Shown here: in pieces, positions 50,841 through 60,227 of the stretch | Numbering within the stretch: position 1 is the first letter of the stretch | Layout of the letters: the number at the start of each line of letters is the position of its first letter | Assembly (NCBI GenBank): GCA_964438705.1 | Contig: CAYTKQ010000007.1 | Span: forward strand, 62,001-126,000 | Length of the DNA: 64,000 nt | Reading direction: 5' to 3' | Source: Christensenella sp964438705 | Lineage (GTDB): Bacteria; Bacillota; Clostridia; Christensenellales; Christensenellaceae | Translations under genes and position numbers: made by a program | The notes under the pieces: generated by a model | Seen by the model: only the letters and a program-made list of their open reading frames with translations | What the model was told of the DNA's origin: nothing | The model's database searches: none

Positions 50841-52067
50841 ATGAATAAAATCAAAAAAATGATAATAACAGCTGTATGCATCGCGCTGTGCGCGGTGCTT
50901 GCCACATCGTGCACGATGGTGTCCGTCAATCAGGACAAGGATCGCGCACAGGTGGTGGCGGAGGTGAATGGCACAGCCATCACCAAGGGCGAGGTGCTTG
51001 ACCAGGTGGATATGATGCTGCAAATGTACGGTATGACCCGCGATGCCTTTGTGCAGCAGTATGGCGCGGACGAGTTTACGACGATGAAGGAAAATATGCT
51101 TGACTCAGTCGTGCAGAGCGAGCTTTTGTATCAGCACGCGAAGGCGGACGGCCTTTTAAATGATTCCGAGGAAAACAAGGCGGAAAAGAAGAGCGGGATC
51201 GAAGATACCCTTGCGAGCATGCGCACGAGCATCGAGGAGCAGGTGAACGCCGACGAGACCGTAACGGACAAGGAAGCGGCGATTGAGGATCAGTACAACA
51301 CCATGGTGGAGTATTACGGTTACAAAGACGTGGATAAGGCGGTCGAGAACGCGATCCGTGCAGAAGCCATCAGTGCGGAGACGGATAAACTGAACGGTGA
51401 AGTGAGCTACACGGAAGAGGATGCCAAAAAGGAATACGACACACAGATGGAGACGCAGAAAACGACGATCGAGAACAATCCGTCTGCGTATACGACCTAT
51501 CAAAGCGCCGGGCTGGTGGTGTTTGAGCCGGCAAATTCCAAATATGTGAAAAATCTGCTGATCGCTCTGCCGGATGACGTGCAAACGGAGATCAAAACAA
51601 AGCGTCAGGGCGGCGACGACGCCGGCGCGGACGAGTTGGTGAAGACGGAGCTTGCGAAAATCAAGACGCAGGCCGATGAGGCGCTTGCGCGCGCAAAGGC
51701 GGGTGAAGATTTCAATGCGCTCATCGAGGAACTGGGCGGCGATCCGGGTATGAAATCGGAGCCCGCAAAAACCGAAGGATATTTTGTGTTTGCCGGCTCG
51801 GGTATGGTGGAGCCGTTTGAGACGGCATCGCTTGCGCTGACCACGCCGGGGCAGATATCCGATCTGGTGCCGACGGATTTCGGCTACCACATCATCCAGT
51901 ATGTCTCGGAGGGCGGCGGCGAGGTGCCGTTTGACGATGTGAAGGAAGAGATCATAAAAGACGGACTCTCCACCGCGCAGACAAATCACATGAACGAGAC
52001 GATCGAGCAGTGGAAGGGCGCGGAAGACATCAAGACTTACGCGGACAGACTTTCGACGTTCGCATAA
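50841..52067 (+). CDS. Lipoprotein peptidyl-prolyl isomerase (PrsA/SurA-like)
   Basis: This is a 408-residue extracytoplasmic foldase. A signal peptide with lipobox ATSC (acylated Cys near residue 24) is followed by a SurA-N-like domain (about 35-200) and a PpiC/parvulin-type rotamase domain (about 275-380, with YFVFAGSGMVEPFETASLAL and FGYHIIQ). It would help exported proteins fold outside the membrane. The ATG at 50841 gives a clean signal peptide; an in-frame TTG eight codons earlier has only a distant ribosome site. A terminator follows. Confidence 0.9.
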   Translation: MNKIKKMIITAVCIALCAVLATSCTMVSVNQDKDRAQVVAEVNGTAITKGEVLDQVDMMLQMYGMTRDAFVQQYGADEFTTMKENMLDSVVQSELLYQHAKADGLLNDSEENKAEKKSGIEDTLASMRTSIEEQVNADETVTDKEAAIEDQYNTMVEYYGYKDVDKAVENAIRAEAISAETDKLNGEVSYTEEDAKKEYDTQMETQKTTIENNPSAYTTYQSAGLVVFEPANSKYVKNLLIALPDDVQTEIKTKRQGGDDAGADELVKTELAKIKTQADEALARAKAGEDFNALIEELGGDPGMKSEPAKTEGYFVFAGSGMVEPFETASLALTTPGQISDLVPTDFGYHIIQYVSEGGGEVPFDDVKEEIIKDGLSTAQTNHMNETIEQWKGAEDIKTYADRLSTFA

Positions 52068-52080
52068 GGAAGCAAGCCAC

Positions 52081-52116
52081 AAGGACTGTGCCCGTGATGA
52101 GGGACAGTCCTTTTTT
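52081..52116 (+). terminator. Terminator after the PpiC lipoprotein gene
   Basis: AAGGACTG pairs with CAGTCCTT, with an inner CCC/GGG, followed by TTTTTT. Confidence 0.88.
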
Positions 52117-52173
52117 ATTGATTGCCTGTGGCTGATATGTCATGCGGGACCTCAGACAAAACCGCATGGACCA

Positions 52174-52202
52174 TTGCAAAAGTTATCGGAAGCGGATATA
52201 AT
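52174..52202 (+). promoter_or_regulatory. Sigma-A promoter for the mazG-type gene
   Basis: TTGCAA at 52174-52179, 17-bp spacer, TATAAT at 52197-52202. Confidence 0.75.
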
Positions 52203-52244
52203 CTTGTAGAAATGAGAAGCCCGCAGGGGACGGAAGGAAAACGG

Positions 52245-53684
52245 ATGAGCATTCAAATTGTGGAACTGACGGCGGAATTTGATCTAATGACGCTGCGTGC
52301 GGAACAGACGCTAAAGCAGGCAGATATCGTGTTTTTACAGAGCGACCGCGCAGAGGGGGCGGCGGAGATCATGAAGCTCAATGAAAGCATCGCGACCCTC
52401 GACGATTTGTTTGCGACGGCGGAGGATTTTGACATCCTATATAAGGAAGGCGCGTTGCGCGCTGCGCAAGAGGCGGAAGGAAAGCGGGTCGCGTTTTGCA
52501 TTCTGGGGGATGCGGGCACAAATGGATTTGTGCGCGCGCTTGAAGAAAGCGGCGTGCAGCTGGAATTTGTTTCCGGCGGAGGCAACGTTGCAGCGGCGCT
52601 CACTGCGGCGCGGCGTTTTTTTGTGGTGAATGAATATGAGGTTCTGGATGCGCGCATGCTTGGTGAAACATTTTTTGATACGCAAAGGGCGCTTGTGGTG
52701 ACGGGCATCGACAACGCAAATACGGCGGAGGGCGTGAAATGCGCGCTTGGCGACTATTATGCCGAGGATGTGGAAGGGGTGCTTTACGCGGCGGGACGTG
52801 TGAGGCGTGTGAAGCTTTATGATATGGACAGGGATGTTGCGCTCGGCACGGGCGGCATTCTGATTTTGCCGGGACAGGGGTTGTGCGAAAAGGAGCGATA
52901 TACGCCGCGCGACCTCGTGCGCATCATGGCGACGCTGCGCGGGGAAAACGGATGCCCGTGGGATAAAGAGCAAACGCATCAGACCCTGCGGCAGTATCTG
53001 CTGGAAGAGGCGTATGAGGCAGTGGATGCAATCGACGCGGACGACATATTCGCGCTTTACGACGAACTGGGCGATGTGTTTTTGCAGGTGGTGTTCCACG
53101 CGCAGATCGCGCGAGAATGCGGGGAATTCGATATCGACGACGTGGCGAGCGCGGTATGCGCAAAGATGATCCGCCGCCACCCGCATATTTTCGGGGACGG
53201 GAAGGCGAATACCGCAAAGGAGGTCGTTGCCAATTGGGAGGCAATCAAGCGGGAGGAAAAGCAAAATGAAACTTTTGTTTCCGTATTGCGGGATGTGCCG
53301 CGTTCACTCGGCGCGATGATGCGCGCCTATAAGCTGCAAAAAAAAGCGTCCGTGATCGGCTTTGACTGGAACGATCCCATGCAGGCTTTTTTGAAGGTGG
53401 AAGAAGAACTTGCGGAATGGAAAGCAGAGCTGGAAACGGGGGCGCACGCCGATATGGAGGAGGAAGCGGGCGACCTTCTGTTTGCGATCATCAACGTATT
53501 GAGACTTAAGAAGACGAACCCCGAACTGTGCCTGAACAAAACATGTGAAAAATTTATCGAGCGGCTGGAGTTTATGGAAAAAAACACCAAAAGGGAGTTG
53601 GGCGAGCTCCCGCTTTCGGAGCTCGATGAATTGTGGAACCGTGCAAAGCGGGAAAAAGTGGATAAGACAGGCAAAAAATACTGA
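52245..53684 (+). CDS. mazG: MazG nucleotide pyrophosphohydrolase with degenerate methylase-like N terminus
   Basis: This 479-residue protein resembles Bacillus YabN: an N-terminal tetrapyrrole-methylase-like domain (about 1-215) and two MazG domains (about 220-330 and 355-470). The MazG metal-binding motifs LLEEAYEAVD, ALYDELGD and, in the second copy, EEELAEWKAE and MEEEAGDL are intact. It would hydrolyse aberrant or excess NTPs. The N-terminal domain has lost the glycine-rich SAM motif (VELTAEFD where GxGxGD is normal), so methyl transfer is unlikely. GGAAGGA sets the ATG at 52245; an upstream open extension overlaps the promoter. Confidence 0.9.
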   Translation: MSIQIVELTAEFDLMTLRAEQTLKQADIVFLQSDRAEGAAEIMKLNESIATLDDLFATAEDFDILYKEGALRAAQEAEGKRVAFCILGDAGTNGFVRALEESGVQLEFVSGGGNVAAALTAARRFFVVNEYEVLDARMLGETFFDTQRALVVTGIDNANTAEGVKCALGDYYAEDVEGVLYAAGRVRRVKLYDMDRDVALGTGGILILPGQGLCEKERYTPRDLVRIMATLRGENGCPWDKEQTHQTLRQYLLEEAYEAVDAIDADDIFALYDELGDVFLQVVFHAQIARECGEFDIDDVASAVCAKMIRRHPHIFGDGKANTAKEVVANWEAIKREEKQNETFVSVLRDVPRSLGAMMRAYKLQKKASVIGFDWNDPMQAFLKVEEELAEWKAELETGAHADMEEEAGDLLFAIINVLRLKKTNPELCLNKTCEKFIERLEFMEKNTKRELGELPLSELDELWNRAKREKVDKTGKKY

Positions 53685-53788
53685 AAAATAGGTTGATTTA
53701 TGGCGGTGATTGTATTATAATCATCACAGTGTCAGACCGAGCGGAGTCTATTCGCCGGAATTTAAAAATTATCAAGGAGGGTAAAGTT

Positions 53789-54061
53789 TTGAATAAGACT
53801 GAACTCGTAGCTGCGATTGCGGCTAAAGCTGGTATTTCTAAGAAGGACGCAGACGCTGCTCTGGGCGCATTTGCGGACAGCATTATTGCGGAAATCAAAA
53901 AGGGTGGAAAAGTGCAGATCGTTGGCTTTGGTACGTTCGAAGCAAGAAAGCGCGCTGCAAGAACGGGCATCAACCCGCAGACAAAGGAGCAGATCAAGAT
54001 CGCTGCTTCCACGGTTCCGGCTTTCAAGGCTGGCAAAGCTTTCAAAGACGCCGTAAAATAA
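53789..54061 (+). CDS. hup: HU family DNA-binding protein
   Basis: This 90-residue nucleoid protein starts NKTELVAAIAAKAGISKKDA and carries the beta-arm signature GFGTFEARKRAARTGINPQT and a final PAFKAGKAFKDAVK. It bends DNA non-specifically. The start is TTG at 53789 with an ideal AAGGAGG 8 nt upstream. A terminator follows at 54079. Position between mazG and rqcP is conserved in many Firmicutes. Confidence 0.96.
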   Translation: MNKTELVAAIAAKAGISKKDADAALGAFADSIIAEIKKGGKVQIVGFGTFEARKRAARTGINPQTKEQIKIAASTVPAFKAGKAFKDAVK

Positions 54062-54078
54062 GTTAAGAAAACAATGAG

Positions 54079-54108
54079 AGCATTCGCAGTTCTGCGAGTG
54101 CTTTTTTT
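54079..54108 (+). terminator. hup terminator
   Basis: The stem AGCATTCGCAG / CTGCGAGTGCT is followed by seven T. Confidence 0.9.
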
Positions 54109-54117
54109 GTATTCTCA

Positions 54118-54146
54118 TTGAATGTTCCAATGAAAAAAGATATAAT
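54118..54146 (+). promoter_or_regulatory. Sigma-A promoter for rqcP-ispDF
   Basis: TTGAAT at 54118-54123, 17-bp spacer, TATAAT at 54141-54146. Confidence 0.75.
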
Positions 54147-54178
54147 AAACATATCTATGGATTCAAGGAGAAGAAACG

Positions 54179-54421
54179 TTGAGACTGGATAAATATTTGA
54201 AAGTTTCGCGGCTGATCAAGCGCCGCACGGTGGCGCAGTCGGCATGTGGCGGCGGGCGCGTGCTGGTGAACGGGACGGAGAGAAAACCGGGCTATGCCGT
54301 GAAAATCGGGGACGAAATCACCATTGAGTTTGGTTCAAAGCCCCTGCGCGTACGGGTCATGGCGCTCGTGGAGACGACGAAGAAGCAGGAAGCCGACGGA
54401 ATGTACGAGGTCATAGAGTAA
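54179..54421 (+). CDS. rqcP: RqcP, S4-domain ribosome quality control factor
   Basis: This 80-residue protein is a single S4 RNA-binding domain (MRLDKYLKVSRLIKRRTVAQ, GGGRVLVNG, KPGYAVKIGDEITI), as in YabO/RqcP. With RqcH it drives C-terminal alanine tailing on stalled 50S subunits. The start is TTG at 54179 with AAGGAGA upstream. ispDF begins 2 nt after its stop, so the two are co-transcribed. Confidence 0.93.
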   Translation: MRLDKYLKVSRLIKRRTVAQSACGGGRVLVNGTERKPGYAVKIGDEITIEFGSKPLRVRVMALVETTKKQEADGMYEVIE

Positions 54422-54423
54422 CG

Positions 54424-55472
54424 ATGAAAATTTGTGCGATCATCCTTGCGGCGGGCAGCGGCCGGCGCATGCAGATGGATATGAACAAGGTTTTGATCAA
54501 GTTCGACGAACAGAGCGCTGTGGTGCGGTGCTTAAAGACGTTTGAAGCGACGGGTCTTGTCTCTGACTTCATCGTGGTGTGCCGGGATGAGGAACGCAAA
54601 ACGATGGAGCGCAAGGCGGCGAAATACTTGAAGGATGTACGCTGCATTTTTTGCGCGGGCGGCAAGGAACGGCAGGATTCTGTAAGAAACGCGCTTGCGC
54701 TTGTTCCGTCAGGGACGGACATTGTGATGGTGCACGATGCGGCGCGCTGTTTTGTGACGGAGCGCATCGTGCGCGATTGTGCGGCGAGCGCGATCCGCTG
54801 CGGAAGCGGCGTGGTGGCGATTCCGGCGACGGATACCATCAAGCGCGTGACACGCGGCGTGGTGGAAGAAACGCTGCCGCGCGAGGAGCTTGTGTGCGTG
54901 CAAACGCCGCAGGCGTTTTCCTATGACCTGATCATGAAGGCATACAAGCAGGCGGCCGAGGATGGATTTTTTGGCACGGATGACGCATCGCTCGTGGAGC
55001 GGGTGTGCGGCGAGGTGCACATTGTGGAGGGCTCACCCGACAACATCAAGATCACAACCAAGGCGGATGTGCAGCAGGGGAACGATATCGCGAGTAAGCA
55101 GCGGGAAACGGACATCCGCATTGGCAACGGTTTTGATATGCATGCGTTCGGGCAGGACAGAAGGCTGATATTGGGCGGCGTGGAAATCCCGTTTGAATCC
55201 GGGCTGCTTGGGCATTCGGATGCGGACGTGCTGGTGCACGCCATCATGGATGCGCTTTTGGGCGCGGCGCGCATGGGCGACATCGGCGGTCTGTTTCCGG
55301 ACACGGACCCCAAATACAAAGGGATCAGCTCCATCGCGCTTTTAAAAGAGGTGGGCGCCCTGCTGCGCAAATACGGTTATCGCGTGGTGAACATAGACAG
55401 CACGCTCATTATGCAAAAGCCCAAGGTGATGGCCTACCGGGACTCTATGGTGGAAAACATAGCGGATGCGCT
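54424..55472 (+). CDS. ispDF: Bifunctional IspD/IspF isoprenoid enzyme, cut by the assembly gap
   Basis: The first 349 residues are visible; the rest lies in or beyond the N run. The IspD half (about 1-225; LAAGSGRRMQMDMNKVL, VHDAARCFV, ATDTIKRV) makes CDP-methylerythritol from MEP and CTP. The IspF half, from about 232 (GNGFDMHAFG with Asp/His metal ligands, GLLGHSDADVLVHAIMDALLGA, DIGGLFPDTDP), cyclises the phosphorylated product. Both belong to the MEP pathway. About 30 residues of IspF should be missing. Reading on through the gap gives a false fusion with the next protein. Confidence 0.95.
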
Positions 55473-55572
55473 NNNNNNNNNNNNNNNNNNNNNNNNNNNN
55501 NNNNNNNNNNNNNNNNNNNNNNNNNNNNNNNNNNNNNNNNNNNNNNNNNNNNNNNNNNNNNNNNNNNNNNNN
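55473..55572. other. Assembly gap (100 N)
   Basis: Exactly 100 N residues: a conventional placeholder for a gap of unknown size. The end of ispDF and the start of the next gene, and possibly further genes, are missing here. Confidence 0.98.
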
Positions 55573-56649
55573 CTCGCGATTATTTTTTTCGGATTCCCGC
55601 TGATTGAGGATTTGCTGAAGGGCGTGGATCCTTCGCTTCGCTATCAGCCGAAGATCGAGGCGAAGTTCGAAGAGGAAGAGGCCATAAAGCCGGCGGCGAT
55701 CGAATCGCAGGAAATCTATACGGATAAAGAATACCGGCTGAAAAACGAGCCGTATATCGACGGCGACAACATTATTTTCACCACACAGGAGCAGCGCAAT
55801 TCGCTGGGCGCAATGGACGGTGTGGCAATTTTCAACACGAAGACAGGGGAGACGCGGCTGCTCGAGCATGTGGAAAAGAAATACGATCAGCTTGTTACGC
55901 CCGTTTTATCGGGCAGCATCGCCGTTTATATCGACAGCTTAAAAGGCGGCGGGGGGCGTATCCTTGGCTACGATCTGGAAAAGGATGAGCAGTTTCTGAT
56001 CAAGGAGTTTGCGTATGCGCAGCCGCAGCTTGCTTTGAGCGGCGACCGCCTTGCGTTCATGCAGTGGGCGGGAGAGACCACGCAGCGCATTTATGTATAT
56101 GATGTAAAGACACGCGAAGCGGCGACGGTCCGCCTTTACGAGGATGAGAGCGTACGCTGCTCGGATGTGGATATTTCAGACAACGATTTGGTGTGGGCGG
56201 AAAAGGATGCAAAAGGCAATAGTGTCTTGAAGCGTGTCATATTTTTGGAAGACGGTACGTCCAAATACGAAAGCTATGATTTGGGAAACGCGGTATACCG
56301 GCCCAAAACAAATGGAAAAAGCATCGTTTTCAGCACGGAGGAATACAGCAAGGCGGCGCCGCTGATGATCTCGACCGGGGGTGCCGCGCCAACAAAGCTT
56401 GCGGACGGCGTGTTCGATTACGGGATCGGCGATCATTTTGCGGCCTATACGAAGAATGAACAGGTTTACGTGGCGTATACCAATTCGCCGGAGACGGAGC
56501 AGGTGACGAACGAGGTGACGAAAAACCTTCTCGCGTCCGTGAACCAGAACGGCGTGTGTTACTACGATACGACGGACAAGGAAGTCAAAAAAGAAAAAAT
56601 ATCGATTGTGGACGACGTAGTGAAGTATGCTTATGTGCCGGGTGCATAA
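55573..56649 (+). CDS. Membrane-anchored beta-propeller-like protein, 5' end missing
   Basis: The last 358 residues are present. The fragment opens with a hydrophobic stretch (LAIIFFGFPLIEDLL) that may be the end of a membrane anchor. It continues as repeated beta-strand units of about 45-50 residues (GVAIFNTKTGETRLL, RILGYDLEKDEQFLI, RIYVYDVKTREAATV), resembling a TolB/WD-type propeller. I cannot assign a function. It ends 17 nt before radA. It cannot be part of ispDF, since the two sides of the gap encode unrelated proteins. Confidence 0.7.
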   Translation, partial: LAIIFFGFPLIEDLLKGVDPSLRYQPKIEAKFEEEEAIKPAAIESQEIYTDKEYRLKNEPYIDGDNIIFTTQEQRNSLGAMDGVAIFNTKTGETRLLEHVEKKYDQLVTPVLSGSIAVYIDSLKGGGGRILGYDLEKDEQFLIKEFAYAQPQLALSGDRLAFMQWAGETTQRIYVYDVKTREAATVRLYEDESVRCSDVDISDNDLVWAEKDAKGNSVLKRVIFLEDGTSKYESYDLGNAVYRPKTNGKSIVFSTEEYSKAAPLMISTGGAAPTKLADGVFDYGIGDHFAAYTKNEQVYVAYTNSPETEQVTNEVTKNLLASVNQNGVCYYDTTDKEVKKEKISIVDDVVKYAYVPGA

Positions 56650-56666
56650 CCGGCGGAGGAGAGAGC

Positions 56667-58016
56667 GTGGCAAAAAGTAAAACGCAGTTTATCTGCGGAG
56701 AATGCGGATACGCGAGCGGAAAATGGTCGGGACAGTGCCCGTCCTGCGAAAGCTGGAACTCCATGGTGGAGGAGCTTGTGGTCGCACAGCCCATGGGCAA
56801 GGCGAAAAGCGCCGCTCTGCCCGGACATATCGTGACCTTCGATAAGATACCCGAGGAATCGGGCAGGCGCTTTGCCACGGGCATCGAGGAATTTGACCGC
56901 GTGCTCGGCGGCGGCGTGGTGCCGGGGGGCGTATGCCTTGCGGGCGGAGAGCCGGGGATCGGCAAATCCACGCTCTTTTTGCAGGTGGCCAAAAAGCTGA
57001 CGGAATATGGAAACGTGCTGTACGTTTCGGGAGAGGAATCTCCTTCGCAGATCAAAATGCGCGCGAAGCGCCTCGGCGTGGAGGAAAACATTTATATGAT
57101 GGCGGAGACCGAGGCGGGCAGCATCCTTGCGGGGGTGGAGCAGCTTGCGCCGAAGTTTTTGATCGTGGATTCCATACAGACATTATATGACGCGAACCTT
57201 TCGTCCGCGCCGGGCAGCGTGGCGCAGGTGCGCGGCTGTGCATCGCGCATCACGCAGACTGCAAAGCAAATGGGCATGGCGGTGTTCATCATCGGGCATG
57301 TGACCAAAGAAGGCGCGCTTGCGGGCCCGCGCGTTTTGGAGCATATTGTGGACACGGTGCTCTATTTTGAAGGAGAGCGCACGTCGAATCTGCGCATCCT
57401 GCGCGCTGTGAAAAACCGTTTTGGCTCCACGGACGAGATCGGTGTGTTTGAAATGCGGGATGTGGGCATGGTGGAGGTCAAAAACCCAACCATGCTGTTT
57501 GAGGACGATTTTGCGCAGGACATGAGCGGCGTGGCGGTCTTTGCGGCGACGCAGGGTACGCGTCCCATGCTGCTGGAGATACAGGCGCTGTGCGCCCATA
57601 CACAGCTCAACATCCCGCGCAGGCTGTGTTCGGGCATCGATCAGAACCGGCTGTATATGATTTGTGCCGTTTTGGAAAAAAAGATTGGCTTAAAGCTGTA
57701 TCAGCAGGATATTTTTGTGAATGTTGCGGGCGGCATCCGCGTGGGGGAACACGCGGCGGACCTTGCGATGGCGGTGGCCATCGTATCCTCCCTGCGCAAC
57801 CTGAGCGCGCCGCGCTGCATGGCATTCATTGGAGAGATTGGCTTATCCGGAGAGATCCGTCATGTGGCACAGGTGGGCAAACGCATCGCGGAATGTGCCA
57901 AAATGGGGATAGACACCGTGTTTGTGCCCAAAAACAGCTTGGAAAAGGGAATGGATTATAAGATAAAGGTCGAAGGCGTGAGCACGCTTTTTGATGTACT
58001 TGCCAAAGTTTTTTGA
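56667..58016 (+). CDS. radA: DNA repair protein RadA
   Basis: This 449-residue recombination helicase has an N-terminal zinc finger (FICGECGYASGKWSGQCPSC), Walker A GGEPGIGKST, the RadA-specific KNRFGSTDEIGVFEM and a C-terminal Lon-protease-like domain (about 290-449). It promotes branch migration in recombination. The GTG at 56667 with GGAGGAGAG upstream gives the usual MAKSKTQF-type start. Confidence 0.96.
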   Translation: MAKSKTQFICGECGYASGKWSGQCPSCESWNSMVEELVVAQPMGKAKSAALPGHIVTFDKIPEESGRRFATGIEEFDRVLGGGVVPGGVCLAGGEPGIGKSTLFLQVAKKLTEYGNVLYVSGEESPSQIKMRAKRLGVEENIYMMAETEAGSILAGVEQLAPKFLIVDSIQTLYDANLSSAPGSVAQVRGCASRITQTAKQMGMAVFIIGHVTKEGALAGPRVLEHIVDTVLYFEGERTSNLRILRAVKNRFGSTDEIGVFEMRDVGMVEVKNPTMLFEDDFAQDMSGVAVFAATQGTRPMLLEIQALCAHTQLNIPRRLCSGIDQNRLYMICAVLEKKIGLKLYQQDIFVNVAGGIRVGEHAADLAMAVAIVSSLRNLSAPRCMAFIGEIGLSGEIRHVAQVGKRIAECAKMGIDTVFVPKNSLEKGMDYKIKVEGVSTLFDVLAKVF

Positions 58017-58126
58017 TTTTTTTAAGATCTGTTCATGAAAAGGACATAAATAAGTATTAAAATAGAAAAAGACTGCCGAAAGGCATATTTGATATCAAAA
58101 TCAACTGAATAAAGGAAGGAGACAGT

Positions 58127-59224
58127 ATGTTTTACAAACTGATGCGGTTGTTCATCGTAGCTGTCGGCTTTTTTGTCGGGCCGGGGCTTGTACTGCTGGG
58201 TGTAACGCTATACAATTATTTCGCATCGGCGGAGCTTTTCGCATCGTTCCAAACGTGGGTGCCATTCGTCATTTATATTGCAAGCGGCATTATTTCCGGA
58301 ATCATATTTTTCTTTTTATCCAAAAAGCTGGCGAACGCGTTTGACAAGAACACCAAAAAAATTGAAGCGAAACTTGCGGCGACACCGGCGGCGACGCTTC
58401 TGGCGGGGACCATCGGCCTAATATTGGGGCTTGTGGTCGCGGCGCTGATTTCCGTGATCATCGGGCTGATTCCCATTGCGTGGATATCCATTCCGCTGAC
58501 CATCATCGATTATCTGATGTTTGGATCGCTTGGGCTTTCCATGGGTGTAAAGCGGAAATTTGATTTTGGCGCGTTTTTGCACACCCGCAAATCGGGCAAA
58601 GGAACAGAGCAGAAAAAAGGAGCCGGGAAGGGCGCTTCGCCGAAAATACTTGACACGAGTGTCATCATTGACGGGCGTATCCTCGACATCTGCAAGACGG
58701 GCATGTTCGAGGGAGAGATCGTGGTGCCGGAGTTTGTGCTAAAGGAACTGCAGCGCATCGCGGATTCAAGCGATTCCATGAAGCGGACGCGCGGAAGGCG
58801 CGGGCTGGATATCCTCGGCAGCATGCAAAAGGAATTGAAAAACCCGGTAACCGTAAACGAGACCGACTATGAGGACGTGCCGGAGGTGGATATCAAGCTT
58901 TTAAAGCTTGCGAGAGAGATCGGCGGCACAGTGGTGACAAATGATTACAACCTGAATAAGGTTGCGGCAGTGCAGGACGTGCCTGTGTTCAACATCAACG
59001 AGCTGGCAAATGCGGTGAAGCCGATCCTCGCGGCGGGTGAGGAAATGAACGTAACGATCGTAAAGGACGGAAAGGAAGCCAGCCAGGGCATCGCGTATCT
59101 CGACGACGGAACGATGATCGTGGTGGAGGGCGCGAAAGGCATGGAGGGGCAAACCATGCAGGTGAGCGTGACGAGCGTTTTGCAAACGGCCGCGGGGCGC
59201 ATGATCTTCGCGAAGATCAAATAA
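58127..59224 (+). CDS. PIN/TRAM domain membrane protein (YacL type)
   Basis: This 365-residue protein has four N-terminal membrane spans (about 8-28, 40-65, 85-108, 108-130), a PIN nuclease-like domain (about 175-300, with ILDTSVIIDGRILDI and later VVTNDYNL) and a C-terminal TRAM RNA-binding domain (about 300-365). Acidic residues of the PIN active site are present. The substrate is unknown. A location downstream of radA is conserved in Firmicutes. AAGGAGACA precedes the ATG. Confidence 0.9.
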   Translation: MFYKLMRLFIVAVGFFVGPGLVLLGVTLYNYFASAELFASFQTWVPFVIYIASGIISGIIFFFLSKKLANAFDKNTKKIEAKLAATPAATLLAGTIGLILGLVVAALISVIIGLIPIAWISIPLTIIDYLMFGSLGLSMGVKRKFDFGAFLHTRKSGKGTEQKKGAGKGASPKILDTSVIIDGRILDICKTGMFEGEIVVPEFVLKELQRIADSSDSMKRTRGRRGLDILGSMQKELKNPVTVNETDYEDVPEVDIKLLKLAREIGGTVVTNDYNLNKVAAVQDVPVFNINELANAVKPILAAGEEMNVTIVKDGKEASQGIAYLDDGTMIVVEGAKGMEGQTMQVSVTSVLQTAAGRMIFAKIK

Positions 59225-59251
59225 ATGTATCACTCATATGGGGGGGCGGAC

Positions 59252-60001
59252 ATGAAGAGACTGAAGATGATTGCGTGCAAGGCGCTTTACCGGGAGTTGT
59301 CCTTGCTGAGCGCGCGGTGTGAGAATTTTATCGACGTGACCTATCTGCGGCAGGGGCTGCACGACACCCCCGCCTTTCTCGCGGAGACGCTGCAAAAGGA
59401 GATCGACAGGATCGACGCTGGCGAGGATTTGTATACGTTCAATTCCTATTATTCCGACCGCGATTTCGACGCGATCCTTTTGGGGTATGGGTTGTGCTCC
59501 AACGGCACGGTGGGCCTGCACTCGAGCAGATATCCGCTGGTCATCCCGCGTGCGCACGATTGCATCACCCTGTTTCTCGGCGGCAAGGAGCGGTACAAGG
59601 AATATTTCGACGCGCATAGCGGCACCTATTGGTACAACGCTTCGTGGATCGAAAACGCGGGTACGCCTTCTGAGGAAACCGAGCGGGATATGCTCGGGGT
59701 CTATACGGAAAAATACGGCGAGGAAAACGCGGAGTTTCTATTGTATACGGAGTTGACAGGCAACTACAACCGCTGTACATACGTAAAATGGGACGAGCTC
59801 GATTTTCCGCAGTATGAGGAATACACAAAGCGCGCGGCACAGCATTACGGCTGGGAATACGATTGCGTTGCGGGAAACAAGTGCCTGATGGAAGATTTTT
59901 TGAACGGAAACTGGGAGGAGGACAAATTCCTCGTGGTGCCGCCCGGCAAACGGATCGTGGCGGACTATCTTGACGGGAGCAAAATACTTGGTGTGGAATA
60001 A
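59252..60001 (+). CDS. DUF1638 family protein
   Basis: This 249-residue cytoplasmic protein has several conserved cysteines and histidines: MIACKALYREL at the start, LLGYGLCSNGTVGL, PRAHDCITLFLG and a C-terminal half with YNRCTYVKW, YDCVAGNKCL. Family members in methanogens and anaerobes occur near methyltransferase genes, but none are here. The ATG at 59252, preceded by a G-rich stretch, is preferred to one nine codons earlier that lacks a ribosome site. It is followed by the rpoB promoter. Confidence 0.85.
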   Translation: MKRLKMIACKALYRELSLLSARCENFIDVTYLRQGLHDTPAFLAETLQKEIDRIDAGEDLYTFNSYYSDRDFDAILLGYGLCSNGTVGLHSSRYPLVIPRAHDCITLFLGGKERYKEYFDAHSGTYWYNASWIENAGTPSEETERDMLGVYTEKYGEENAEFLLYTELTGNYNRCTYVKWDELDFPQYEEYTKRAAQHYGWEYDCVAGNKCLMEDFLNGNWEEDKFLVVPPGKRIVADYLDGSKILGVE

Positions 60002-60042
60002 GACGGAAGAATAAAAAAATCTGTGCGGTGGCAATATTTTTG

Positions 60043-60071
60043 TTGACACCTTGTTTTTGTTGTGATAATAT
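60043..60071 (+). promoter_or_regulatory. Strong sigma-A promoter for rpoB
   Basis: TTGACA at 60043-60048, 17-bp spacer, TAATAT at 60066-60071. The leader to 60227 is about 150 nt; it contains a short GCCT/AGGC hairpin followed by TTTT near 60135-60155, a weak attenuator candidate. No ribosomal-protein genes lie upstream. Confidence 0.8.
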
Positions 60072-60227
60072 AGTAAACTGCATTAGCATAGTTGTACTGT
60101 GGTGAATTGTCCCCTTTGATCGAGCAAAAAACGCCTCTTTAAAAGGCTTTTCGGCAAAACACGAAACAGTGCGGGCGAATGCATCAAGTGTGAATAATCA
60201 ATTTGAATATAGGAGTTGTTGTTTAGT

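Noticed and set aside
60135..60155. Short hairpin in the rpoB leader as a definite terminator or ribosomal-protein-type attenuator
   Set aside because: The stem is only about four pairs with a short T run; too weak to call as a feature on its own.
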